DNA of 64,000 nucleotides from Candidatus Helarchaeota archaeon (GTDB lineage Archaea; Asgardarchaeota; Lokiarchaeia; Helarchaeales; RDOG01), in the NCBI GenBank assembly GCA_019058315.1, contig JAHPZH010000003.1, positions 41,669 to 105,668 on the forward strand, read 5' to 3'. Shown piece after piece: positions 36,999-44,646 of the stretch; within the stretch, counting starts at the first letter, position 1; every line of letters starts with the position of its first letter. The notes under the pieces were generated by a model. The model did not search any database and was not told the origin of the DNA. It saw nothing but the letters and a program-made list of their open reading frames with translations. The translations under genes and the position numbers were made by a program.

Positions 36999-38195
36999 TT
37001 ACCTCAACATCTCTAAAAATGCTTCGATTCTCGTCTTTACTTGTTCAGGTGAACAAGTAGTCGGATCTACGCAATCTCCATCTAAAATCAATAAAGGAAT
37101 ATCTTCATCCTGAAATGCTTGTTGAATAGAAGGTGCTCCACTTGTTGATTGGCGACATCCCCATATTGAAAAATGAACTGCTGCATCTATTTTATATTTT
37201 TTAGCAGCCTCTAAATCCATTTTAACCCTTTTTTCAATAGAACCATTAAAAATATTACGTATATGTTTTTTTGCTAATCCTTCGAATAAATCATGGTTCT
37301 CAATTTTGTGGGAGCTTATCATAAAAAGCTCGTTAAAAACTATTACTGCATTATTTTGCTCGAAAATATCTCCAAATAGTTGCATATTATATAAAGGTGG
37401 TAAAAACATCCACATAATCCTAATTGCATCCTCATCAACAATCCCTTCACCTCTTGCAACTCTTTCTTTAAGTTCTTTTAATATTGCCTCATGAAATAAA
37501 ATACAATCATTAAAATTTCCTCCTTTATTCGTGAAATTAAAAATATCAAGTCCAAAACCATCAGCACTATTCATTGGAGGAGGATTTGTTGAGGATCTTA
37601 AATTACATATTTCAATATATGAATCGACGCACTTATTGGATAGCCTTACCATTTCTTTAAACTTTTCTTCATTAAATTCTTCATAATTACTGTTTTTTCC
37701 AATAAAATCAGCTACATTTAACAACTGATTTTTAACATATTGTATTCCTTCTTTATCTTCTTCTGCACCAAAATCGAGGTATATAATAGGTTTTTTCTCG
37801 TAATAATTAAGTAATTCAAAACTCTTTCCTTGAGCATCGCATGAATTTGGAATTGTAGAAACAATCATGTCAGGGTCACGAGGAAATCCCTTTAAAAAAT
37901 AATTGCCAATTACATGTCGTTGGAAAGAGCAGCAGTCTCTAGAAATATATTTTTCTGCCTCCGTTAAAACTTTTTGCGTTTGTGCCTCCATAGCGGAGAG
38001 AATACCGCTTATTAGTTCTGGTTGAAGAGGTATAACATCATTTGCAAAGAATAATTCCAAAGGAGTTGGAATATTTGTCCATGCCATTTTTGTATTATTT
38101 CTTTTAGCATTCAAAGCAGAATCCATATATTTGAAAAATAAGGTTCCCATCATTTCAGTACTTTTTAGAGAACCTTCTGGAAGTTTTATTGCCAT
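36999..38195 (-). CDS. 2-hydroxyacyl-CoA dehydratase / benzoyl-CoA reductase family subunit, copy A
   Basis: This 398-residue protein is the close paralog of copy B, of the same length and with the same cysteines (DCCSFQR, NSCDAQGK, WGCRQSTSGA, GDCVDPTTC). Differences cluster in the middle (about residues 195-240), which in this family lies near the substrate pocket and dimer interface. Its ATG directly follows the stop of the 376-residue HgdB-like gene, so translation is coupled. It probably works with copy B and the activator ATPase as a low-potential reductase or dehydratase on a CoA thioester, or on a small molecule as proposed for double-cubane proteins. Confidence 0.88.
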   Translation of the reverse strand: MAIKLPEGSLKSTEMMGTLFFKYMDSALNAKRNNTKMAWTNIPTPLELFFANDVIPLQPELISGILSAMEAQTQKVLTEAEKYISRDCCSFQRHVIGNYFLKGFPRDPDMIVSTIPNSCDAQGKSFELLNYYEKKPIIYLDFGAEEDKEGIQYVKNQLLNVADFIGKNSNYEEFNEEKFKEMVRLSNKCVDSYIEICNLRSSTNPPPMNSADGFGLDIFNFTNKGGNFNDCILFHEAILKELKERVARGEGIVDEDAIRIMWMFLPPLYNMQLFGDIFEQNNAVIVFNELFMISSHKIENHDLFEGLAKKHIRNIFNGSIEKRVKMDLEAAKKYKIDAAVHFSIWGCRQSTSGAPSIQQAFQDEDIPLLILDGDCVDPTTCSPEQVKTRIEAFLEMLR

Positions 38196-39326
38196 TTAAT
38201 CACCCAATATTTCCAAAAATGCTTCAATTCGAGTTCTTAGTTGTCCTAAATCAACTCCATATTCGGTTTCTAAATTTAGGATTGGAATCCCAATTTTGTT
38301 TAATTCTTCTTTAAAAATTGGGTAGTCATATTTAAAATTATCACAAAATTTTAGAGTATGATAAATAACTCCATCTATTTTATAATCTTCAATTGCATTC
38401 AACACATAATTTAAACGTGAACGTGAATCTGTTTCTCTCATACGTGGGCATTGAATTTTATTAAATTGATATTCAGCAATCGCAGTGACTGGGTTTTCAA
38501 TTTCTTCATTGATTAAATCAGAGGCATAACGACTTTCAGTGCAAGTTTCTTCAAAAACGACCATTCCTCCTGCTGATTCTACTGTTTTCTGGATTCTCGT
38601 ATCTTGTTCTGCTAAGATACTTCCTGAGTACAGAATTCTCTTTCTTCCATTGATTTTTGGGTAATTATCAATTTCTTTTATCAATAAAGTTAAAAGATCA
38701 TTGACCTTCTCCTTATCTAAAATCATCGCAGCACGATATACCTCGAAAGCATCAATACTGTTTATCGGTACAGCAATCTCTCTTCTTTTCTCTTGAAATT
38801 TTTTTAATAATCGTCTCGTTTCATTAAATATTCCTATTGAATTGGAAATTTCATCATTTGTGATCTTAACATCCAAAAAATCTTCGAGACTTTTAATAAA
38901 TTTTGTAAGCTCTTTTTCGAAATAATTCACTCCATTCTTTGTTTTATTCCTAGGTAAAAGAATTTGATATATGAAGGAGGGTTTATTTAGATGAATTTGC
39001 CATATTTCTAGTAATCTTCTAATAGCATCGCATGTATGTGCAGATACAACTCCATCTAGGAAATCCAATGAATTGCCTGTAAGTTTGTAGCCAAGGATTG
39101 CGCGTGCAAAAGGGCATATCCTTGAAAAAAATAAGTTATCTGCTTCAGATGCTGGAGTGTCTTCATCGCCCCCAGGATAGATTCGGTACGGGATAGCCCC
39201 TCCAGCATGTATAATTTCTTCTGGTGTATAATTACAAATCCAACCAACTATTTTCTTATCATTTATTGTACGGAGTTCATCTATTCTTTTATTATTAAGA
39301 TCCTTAATCTTATCTAAAATTGTCAT
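38196..39326 (-). CDS. HgdB/BcrC-type 2-hydroxyacyl-CoA dehydratase subunit
   Basis: The 376-residue protein is a third, more distant family member with the classic features: VGWICNYTPEEIIHAGGAIPYRI, FSRICPFARAILGY, HTCDAIRRL, HTLKFCDNFKYDYP and the C-terminal GIPILNLETEYG with RTRIEAFLEIL. The cysteines at CNYTP, HTCD and KFCD are the usual cluster ligands. It is preceded by the activator ATPase gene. A dyad operator lies 2 bp upstream of its ATG, so expression from this point may be separately controlled. Confidence 0.9.
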   Translation of the reverse strand: MTILDKIKDLNNKRIDELRTINDKKIVGWICNYTPEEIIHAGGAIPYRIYPGGDEDTPASEADNLFFSRICPFARAILGYKLTGNSLDFLDGVVSAHTCDAIRRLLEIWQIHLNKPSFIYQILLPRNKTKNGVNYFEKELTKFIKSLEDFLDVKITNDEISNSIGIFNETRRLLKKFQEKRREIAVPINSIDAFEVYRAAMILDKEKVNDLLTLLIKEIDNYPKINGRKRILYSGSILAEQDTRIQKTVESAGGMVVFEETCTESRYASDLINEEIENPVTAIAEYQFNKIQCPRMRETDSRSRLNYVLNAIEDYKIDGVIYHTLKFCDNFKYDYPIFKEELNKIGIPILNLETEYGVDLGQLRTRIEAFLEILGD

Positions 39327-39327
39327 T

Positions 39328-39340
39328 ATTACACCGTTAT
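39328..39340. promoter_or_regulatory. Dyad operator copy (ATTAC-ACC-GTTAT)
   Basis: It abuts the start codon of the HgdB-type gene, leaving only 2 bp, so bound protein would block initiation or a leaderless transcript start. Confidence 0.55.
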
Positions 39341-39399
39341 ATTCCTATTTTATCATATCAAATTTTATTTTCAAGATTGTAAATATTAAATAAGTGGGA

Positions 39400-40188
39400 T
39401 TAGCTTTTTTCTAACTTCTCATATGCTATTATTGCAGCCCCTAATGCTCCTGGGATCTGTGGTTCGTCAGGAACTAATACATCCATTTTAAGCTCATCCT
39501 TAATAGCTTTTCTTACACCCACATTTTTCGCAACACCACCACAGAATGCGAGTGTAGGTTGAATTTTAATACGCTTCACCATTCCAACAATTCTTTTGAC
39601 TATAGCCTTATGAATTCCTGAAATGATATCTTCTTTCTGAATCCCACTTGCAAATAAAGAAATAATTTCACTCTCTGCAAAGACTGTACACATTGAACTA
39701 ATGTTTGACGGTTTTTTAGATTTGAGTGATATTGGTCCCATTTCACTAATATGGCCAACTTTAAGAGCATTCGCCATTACTTCAATAAATCTTCCTGTTC
39801 CTGCAGCACATTTGTCATTCATTACAAAGTCTAATACTTTTCCATTTTTTCCTACACTAATACCTTTGGAATCTTGTCCACCAATGTCTATAATAGTCCT
39901 TACGTTGTCACCCAATAAAAAATTAACACCTCGGGCATGGGCACTAATTTCAGTAATGGTCCCATCTGCAAATGGAATTGAATATCGCCCATATCCAGTA
40001 CCCATGATAAAATTGATGTCACCCTTGTTTAAATTACATTGACTCAATGCTTTTTCATAAACTTCTCCCCCAATTCTCTCGAATTCATGACCACTCCGTG
40101 AAATAAAGTACCCAATCATTTTTTCTCCATCATAAAAAGCACATTTAGTTGTTAGACTTCCTATATCTATTCCTGTAGTAATAGGCAA
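39400..40188 (-). CDS. BcrA/HgdC-type activator ATPase
   Basis: The 262-residue protein is an ASKHA-fold ATPase that activates 2-hydroxyacyl-CoA dehydratases and benzoyl-CoA reductases. It has the phosphate loop GIDIGSLTTKC, IIDIGGQDSKGI and GALGAAIIAYE. The two cysteines that bridge one 4Fe-4S cluster across the homodimer are in NDKCAAGTGRF and SSMCTVFAESE. ATP hydrolysis lowers the potential of the transferred electron. It is the only activator gene, so it should be a homodimer, as in the dehydratases, and not the BcrA/BcrD heterodimer of class I benzoyl-CoA reductase. The start is TTG. Confidence 0.93.
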   Translation of the reverse strand: MPITTGIDIGSLTTKCAFYDGEKMIGYFISRSGHEFERIGGEVYEKALSQCNLNKGDINFIMGTGYGRYSIPFADGTITEISAHARGVNFLLGDNVRTIIDIGGQDSKGISVGKNGKVLDFVMNDKCAAGTGRFIEVMANALKVGHISEMGPISLKSKKPSNISSMCTVFAESEIISLFASGIQKEDIISGIHKAIVKRIVGMVKRIKIQPTLAFCGGVAKNVGVRKAIKDELKMDVLVPDEPQIPGALGAAIIAYEKLEKS

Positions 40189-40492
40189 ATAAATTCACTC
40201 AATTCTGTTTTTTTTCCAAAATAGAAGAATTCTCAATAAATACTTCATGATTTTACTTTCTTAATAATTTATGTTGTTTTTAGACATATTCTGAAAATAG
40301 ATCTTTTTTTTTATAATTCAATTTATGAAAAAAATATTTGCGGAATCCCGCTGAGTAGCATTTAATTATTTCTTTATAACATTTACTATGATTATAACGA
40401 TGTAATATAATTAATAAATTTCGTTAATTTACTTAGTTTAGACAGATTTCAAAAAAAAAATTAATTAGTTATAGTTTTCTATATATAAAAAA
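40189..40492. other. 304-bp intergenic region with one operator
   Basis: I see no gene here. It holds a dyad operator at 40394-40406, several AT-rich stretches that could be TATA elements for the minus-strand activator gene, and a short GC stem (GCGG with CCGC, four-base loop) near 40339-40350. No tRNA- or riboswitch-like fold is evident by eye. Confidence 0.5.
40394..40406. promoter_or_regulatory. Dyad operator copy (ATAAC-GAT-GTAAT)
   Basis: Both half-sites fit the consensus. It lies 206 bp upstream of the activator ATPase gene and just beyond the end of the HTH-ferredoxin gene, so it most likely serves a promoter for the activator gene and the genes after it. Confidence 0.55.
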
Positions 40493-41662
40493 TTAGATTG
40501 TAGGTGGATGCTCTTTTTCTTGTTCATAACGAGATCCAGCGTCTATAATATTAACTTCTGGGATCATATCTCCAACTTTTTCAAGGATGATTGCTTCATG
40601 TGGACAGTTTGTCGCACAAACACCACAACCAATACACTCAGGTTCATTCAAATAGATATAATTATCTAATAAGTCCACCGAATGTGGTTGATGATGATGT
40701 AGAGCATTCATAGGGCATAACTTTACACATTTTAGGCATAATTTGCAATTATCCTGAATAAATTTTGGCCGAAAATTTGATTTTGCTAGGCCCCCTTGGC
40801 CTCTAGTTTTAAGTAAACCTTGTAAAATAAAACAACAGCAAGAGCAACAATTACAAATCATCCCAGCCATATCTTTAGTAAATTCTTGATTATTTGTAGT
40901 ACAGTGGACCAAACCTGATTCTGCTGCTATACGGAGAACTTCCTCTGCTTCTTCATGGCTTATTAGACGTCCGATCCCTTTATCAGCCCAATAACGGGCA
41001 ACACGATCAAAAACTAAGCAAACATTTAAAGGTCTATCACATCTTCGTTCGCCATCTATATGCTCAGCATGCATTCGACAAGCACAGTCCCCTACTGCGA
41101 TATATTCAGCAGATCTAATGTAGGAGTTAGCTACTTCAAATGGTAAAATTTTTGTTTCCGTAGAAACTTTTTGATCAATTTCAATAGTTTTTTCAACTGG
41201 GTCATTATGAGGCAATACTCGAAACATTGGGTAGCCAAAGTGACAAAATACCTCAGGAGCAAATGTTTCAAAGTAATAATCATCAAGTATTTTTAATATT
41301 TCTTTCTTTTTTTCTGGTGGATCATTTTCACTCATTGTATAAAATTCATATATTCCTGGTATAAAAGGGGCTAAAGAATATAATTTTTTACCTTTTTCAT
41401 TTGTTCGAACAAAAAGAGTTCCTTTATCGACCATTGATTTGAACATTTTTTCAATGTCCTCTCGAGATTTTCCAACTTTTTTTGCCACGCGATTAATTTT
41501 TTCTTCGTTAATATATGGAATACCAAAAATTGATAATACTTCAGCTTCATCTTTGGTGTATAAATTTTCTAATAGTTTTTGAAACTTTTTTGATTTAGGT
41601 ACTGGTAAGAAGAAATTATTTAATGCCTTTCTAAGGTTTTCGTATGGATTTTTTTCATTCAT
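40493..41662 (-). CDS. HTH-containing 4Fe-4S dicluster protein
   Basis: The protein (389 residues from 41662) has a winged-helix-like N-terminus (about residues 40-110, with EAEVLSIFGIPYINEEKINRV and VAKKVGKSREDIEKMFKSMVDKG). A middle domain follows with unusual cysteine clusters (GDCACRM, CDRPLNVC, CNCCSCCCF), then two canonical 4Fe-4S motifs (CKLCLKCVKLCPMNA and CIGCGVCATNCPHEA). It could be a redox carrier for the activator, or a redox-sensing regulator; neither is proven. I favour the ATG at 41662 with AGGA at normal spacing over 41680. It precedes the activator gene on the same strand. Confidence 0.8.
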   Translation of the reverse strand: MNEKNPYENLRKALNNFFLPVPKSKKFQKLLENLYTKDEAEVLSIFGIPYINEEKINRVAKKVGKSREDIEKMFKSMVDKGTLFVRTNEKGKKLYSLAPFIPGIYEFYTMSENDPPEKKKEILKILDDYYFETFAPEVFCHFGYPMFRVLPHNDPVEKTIEIDQKVSTETKILPFEVANSYIRSAEYIAVGDCACRMHAEHIDGERRCDRPLNVCLVFDRVARYWADKGIGRLISHEEAEEVLRIAAESGLVHCTTNNQEFTKDMAGMICNCCSCCCFILQGLLKTRGQGGLAKSNFRPKFIQDNCKLCLKCVKLCPMNALHHHQPHSVDLLDNYIYLNEPECIGCGVCATNCPHEAIILEKVGDMIPEVNIIDAGSRYEQEKEHPPTI

Positions 41663-41767
41663 TTTTCTAATCCTACTCATATTATCTATATTTTTATTTA
41701 GTTGGTGTTTAAGATTTAATGCAAGATTTAAATCGTATTAATAAGATTTATTATTTCTTTTTAAATT

Positions 41768-41780
41768 ATTACATTGTAAT
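41768..41780. promoter_or_regulatory. Dyad operator copy (ATTAC-ATT-GTAAT)
   Basis: This perfect inverted repeat lies 23 bp upstream of the larE-like start and 105 bp from the divergent HTH-ferredoxin gene. Confidence 0.6.
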
Positions 41781-41803
41781 AATAAAAAGATGTCTTGACT
41801 TAA

Positions 41804-42610
41804 ATGAGTTTTGAACTAAAACAGAAAATCAAAACAGTTCATAAAATTTTAAACAAAAAAAAAGTATTAGTTGCATTTTCTGGTGGAGTAGATAGTAGTG
41901 TGATTACAAGTTTAGCAAAAGAAGTATGTGAAGAAGTTTTAGCAGTTACGGCAAATTCCAACACATTTCCTGAAGATGAAATTTTAAATGCTGAAAAAGT
42001 AGCAAAAGAATTAGGTATTAAATGGAAGATAATTGAGATAGACGAACTTGCAAATGATAAATTCGCAGAAAATCCTCCTATTAGGTGTTATTATTGTAAA
42101 AAGGAATTGATGAATGAATTATTAAATATTGTACAAGCTGAAAATTTTGATTTAATAATTGATGGAACAAATGCAAGTGATTTACATGATCATAGACCAG
42201 GAATTTTGGCTCTTAAAGAATTAAAAGTAAAATCTCCTTTAGCAGAAGCTGGAATTACAAAAAAAGAAATTCGACAAATCGCTAAAGATCGAGGAATAAG
42301 TGTTTGGCAACGACCTTCAATGGCATGTTTATCTTCAAGATTTCCCTACGGGGAACGAATCACTGCAGAAAAATTAAAAATGGTAGAAAATGCAGAAAGA
42401 TTTATTCGAAATAGTTATGACATTAAAATTTTGAGAGTAAGATATTATAATGGATTAGCAAGAATCGAGGTCGGGAAAGAAGAAATAAAAAGAGTTTTGT
42501 CTGAAAAAAGATTTTATGAAATTTTAAATTATTTAAAAAATTTGGGATTTAAATATGTGACTTTAGATTTAGAAGGGTATCGAACTGGATCTATGAATGA
42601 AATACTTTAA
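41804..42610 (+). CDS. larE: LarE-type ATP-dependent sulfur transferase with three-Cys cluster site
   Basis: The 268-residue protein has the PP-loop AFSGGVDSSVI (residues 24-34) and the LarE core through PSMACLSSRFPYGERIT. C175 corresponds to the sacrificial cysteine of lactobacillar LarE. Two more cysteines, C95-x2-C98 (RCYYCK), complete the three-Cys set found in LarE proteins that bind a 4Fe-4S cluster and deliver sulfide catalytically. LarE normally sulfurates pyridine dicarboxylate mononucleotide for the nickel-pincer cofactor; no larB, larC or larA is in the window, so another target is possible. A dyad operator precedes it. Confidence 0.88.
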   Translation: MSFELKQKIKTVHKILNKKKVLVAFSGGVDSSVITSLAKEVCEEVLAVTANSNTFPEDEILNAEKVAKELGIKWKIIEIDELANDKFAENPPIRCYYCKKELMNELLNIVQAENFDLIIDGTNASDLHDHRPGILALKELKVKSPLAEAGITKKEIRQIAKDRGISVWQRPSMACLSSRFPYGERITAEKLKMVENAERFIRNSYDIKILRVRYYNGLARIEVGKEEIKRVLSEKRFYEILNYLKNLGFKYVTLDLEGYRTGSMNEIL

Positions 42611-42624
42611 TTATGAATAATCGG

Positions 42625-43485
42625 CTAGATTAGTGGTTTTGGAGGTTTGAATTCTCCAATCACAATTTTTGGTGGTTCTTTTTGCATTTCTTTTTCTCGT
42701 AAATCAAGGAGAGTTTGTCCAATTTCTGAAAATGCATAAACGGGTATATTTCTTCCATATTTTTTTCGAGCTTTTTTAGAAATAATATTTCTCATAACTT
42801 TAGAACCACAACCATGAGCGAGATCAAATTGAAGGATAAAAGGAATCAGGTCTTCAGTAATTCCTGTAGTGTGCATTCCACATACTATAGCCTTTGAATC
42901 ATATTCTTTTTCAAAAGCTCGTATTTTAATTATCTCCTTTGCATTAGGCCCTGCTATCGTAACTCCTACTTTCTTATATCCCAATTCAAATGCTTTTTTT
43001 ACTCCAGCAGTTTGATCTAATGTAGCATTTACAGGATCAAGAAGAATTGCTCCAAGATTTTTTAGTCTGGATATCACTTCTGGGATTGGAGATGTTGAGA
43101 TGAGAGCATTCATCGCTATTCCAATTCCTTGGACAATTTTGGGATTATTAGTTATTACTGTTCCTGCTCCATCACATGGTTCAACTACACTGTCAATTAA
43201 CCCAAATTTTAAACCTGTACAAAAAGTTTCAGAGGCCCCATATCCGATTCCATCAAAATCCACAGTTACAGTTCTGTTAGGAGAACATAAATGAAATAAA
43301 AATTTTATCTTTCTCTCAAGATGTTTTTTAACAGTATCACGGGTATGAAATTTTGTCCCGCCCATAAACTCATGAAGAGGACAAAATTTAACAAGTGGAT
43401 CACTTTCAACTGAAATCACTTCTCTTTCACTTACAATTACTCGCGCTTTAGCGATTTCCCAAACATGTCGGTCTTTTTTAACCAA
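42625..43485 (-). CDS. DUF2099 family protein (methanogenesis marker 8-like)
   Basis: The 286-residue protein matches my memory of DUF2099: an N-terminal half with ARVIVSEREVISVESDPLVKFCPLHEF, YGASETFCTGLKFGLIDSVVEPCDGAGTV and TSPIPEVISRL, and a C-terminal half with ATLDQTAGVKKAFELGYKKVGVTI. This family is nearly universal in methanogens, with no settled function. Conserved cysteines suggest metal or sulfur chemistry. The start is TTG with GGGAT upstream. The gene is divergent from a PP-loop sulfur-transfer gene, and two abutting dyad operators lie between them. Confidence 0.75.
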   Translation of the reverse strand: MVKKDRHVWEIAKARVIVSEREVISVESDPLVKFCPLHEFMGGTKFHTRDTVKKHLERKIKFLFHLCSPNRTVTVDFDGIGYGASETFCTGLKFGLIDSVVEPCDGAGTVITNNPKIVQGIGIAMNALISTSPIPEVISRLKNLGAILLDPVNATLDQTAGVKKAFELGYKKVGVTIAGPNAKEIIKIRAFEKEYDSKAIVCGMHTTGITEDLIPFILQFDLAHGCGSKVMRNIISKKARKKYGRNIPVYAFSEIGQTLLDLREKEMQKEPPKIVIGEFKPPKPLI

Positions 43486-43530
43486 TTATATCCCTTTTTT
43501 AAGCTTTATAAAATGAAAATTATTTAAATT

Positions 43531-43543
43531 ATCACATTGTTAT
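43531..43543. promoter_or_regulatory. Dyad operator copy (ATCAC-ATT-GTTAT)
   Basis: One mismatch from consensus. It directly abuts the next copy, giving a 26-bp double site in the divergent promoter of the DUF2099 and PP-loop genes. Confidence 0.5.
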
Positions 43544-43556
43544 ATTACAATGTTAT
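43544..43556. promoter_or_regulatory. Dyad operator copy (ATTAC-AAT-GTTAT)
   Basis: It fits the consensus and shares the divergent region with the copy at 43531-43543. Both genes could be controlled together from here. Confidence 0.55.
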
Positions 43557-43600
43557 GTATTGATATTTATTGATTACGATTATTATCAGATGAATGACAA

Positions 43601-44593
43601 ATGACTATCAAAGCACTTGGTTTATTATCTGGCGGATTGGACAGTACATTAGCTATAAAATTAATGTTAGATCAAGGAATTGAAGTCATAGCTTTGAATT
43701 TCTCTTCTCCTTTTTGTCTATGTAATCGTAAAGGCAGATGTGAAGCTGTTGAAGTAGCAAATAAGTTCAAAATACCTATTAAAGTAATATCCAAAGGCGA
43801 GGATTATCTTGATATCATAAAACACCCGAAATTTGGTCGCGGAAAAAATATGAATCCTTGTATTGATTGTAGAATATTCATGTTGAAGAAGGCAAAAATT
43901 TATGCTGAAGAAATTGGTGCTAAATTTATTTTTACGGGAGAAGTTCTAAATCAGCGTCCGATGTCCCAACATCTTAAAGCTTTGAGATTGATAGAGATTC
44001 AGTCAAAGCTGGAAGGAAAAATTTTGAGACCATTATCCGCAAAAATATTACCAAAAACTGAAGCTGAGATGAAAGGTTGGGTCGCTAGGTCAAAAATGTT
44101 AGACATAAAGGGCAGATCTCGAAAAATTCAAATGAAATTAGCAAATGATATAAATCTAGTTGATTATCATTGCCCAGCAGGGGGGTGCTTACTCACATAT
44201 TCCGATTTTTCAATAAAAATTAAAGACCTTATAAATAATAAACCAAAATTCACATTAAAGGACGTTCAATTACTTAAAATTGGAAGACATTTTAGATATG
44301 ATAATAATAAAATCATTGTTGGGAGAAGTTTTTCAGAGAATGAGTTAATAAAATTACAAAAATTTAATGATGATTATCTTTTTGAAGTAATTGGCACTCC
44401 AAGCCCAATCTCAGTATTGCAAGGTCCAAAAAATTCAAATGCAATTAAAGTAACAGCTCAAATTACATTACGATACTCCGATTCAATAGGAGAATCTGTT
44501 GTAAGATATGGACCAAATTTAAGTGAATTTAAAATCATGGTTACGCCTTTAGATAATAGAGAAATTGAGAAATTGAGAATTAACGCAATATAG
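43601..44593 (+). CDS. PP-loop sulfur-transfer enzyme (MnmA/ThiI-like)
   Basis: The 330-residue protein begins with the ATP loop LGLLSGGLDSTLAIKL. Two cysteine sites follow, SSPFCLCNRKGRC and MNPCIDCRIFML, and later HCPAGGCLLT. This resembles an archaeal/bacterial branch of tRNA thiolation enzymes that activate a base by adenylation and insert sulfur, with cysteines for persulfide or an Fe-S cluster. The C-terminal third has no domain I recognise. Its context (LarE, TusA, ThiF, DsrE) fits sulfur transfer to RNA or a cofactor. Confidence 0.75.
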   Translation: MTIKALGLLSGGLDSTLAIKLMLDQGIEVIALNFSSPFCLCNRKGRCEAVEVANKFKIPIKVISKGEDYLDIIKHPKFGRGKNMNPCIDCRIFMLKKAKIYAEEIGAKFIFTGEVLNQRPMSQHLKALRLIEIQSKLEGKILRPLSAKILPKTEAEMKGWVARSKMLDIKGRSRKIQMKLANDINLVDYHCPAGGCLLTYSDFSIKIKDLINNKPKFTLKDVQLLKIGRHFRYDNNKIIVGRSFSENELIKLQKFNDDYLFEVIGTPSPISVLQGPKNSNAIKVTAQITLRYSDSIGESVVRYGPNLSEFKIMVTPLDNREIEKLRINAI

Positions 44594-44646
44594 AGTAACA
44601 AATTTAATTTTCTTAATGACTAGAATTTAATCAAAAATATAGTTAT

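Noticed and set aside
35798..40188. Class I benzoyl-CoA reductase BcrABCD
   Set aside because: Only one activator ATPase gene is present and there are three HgdB/BcrC-type subunits plus HdrBC, so the four-subunit BcrABCD layout does not match.
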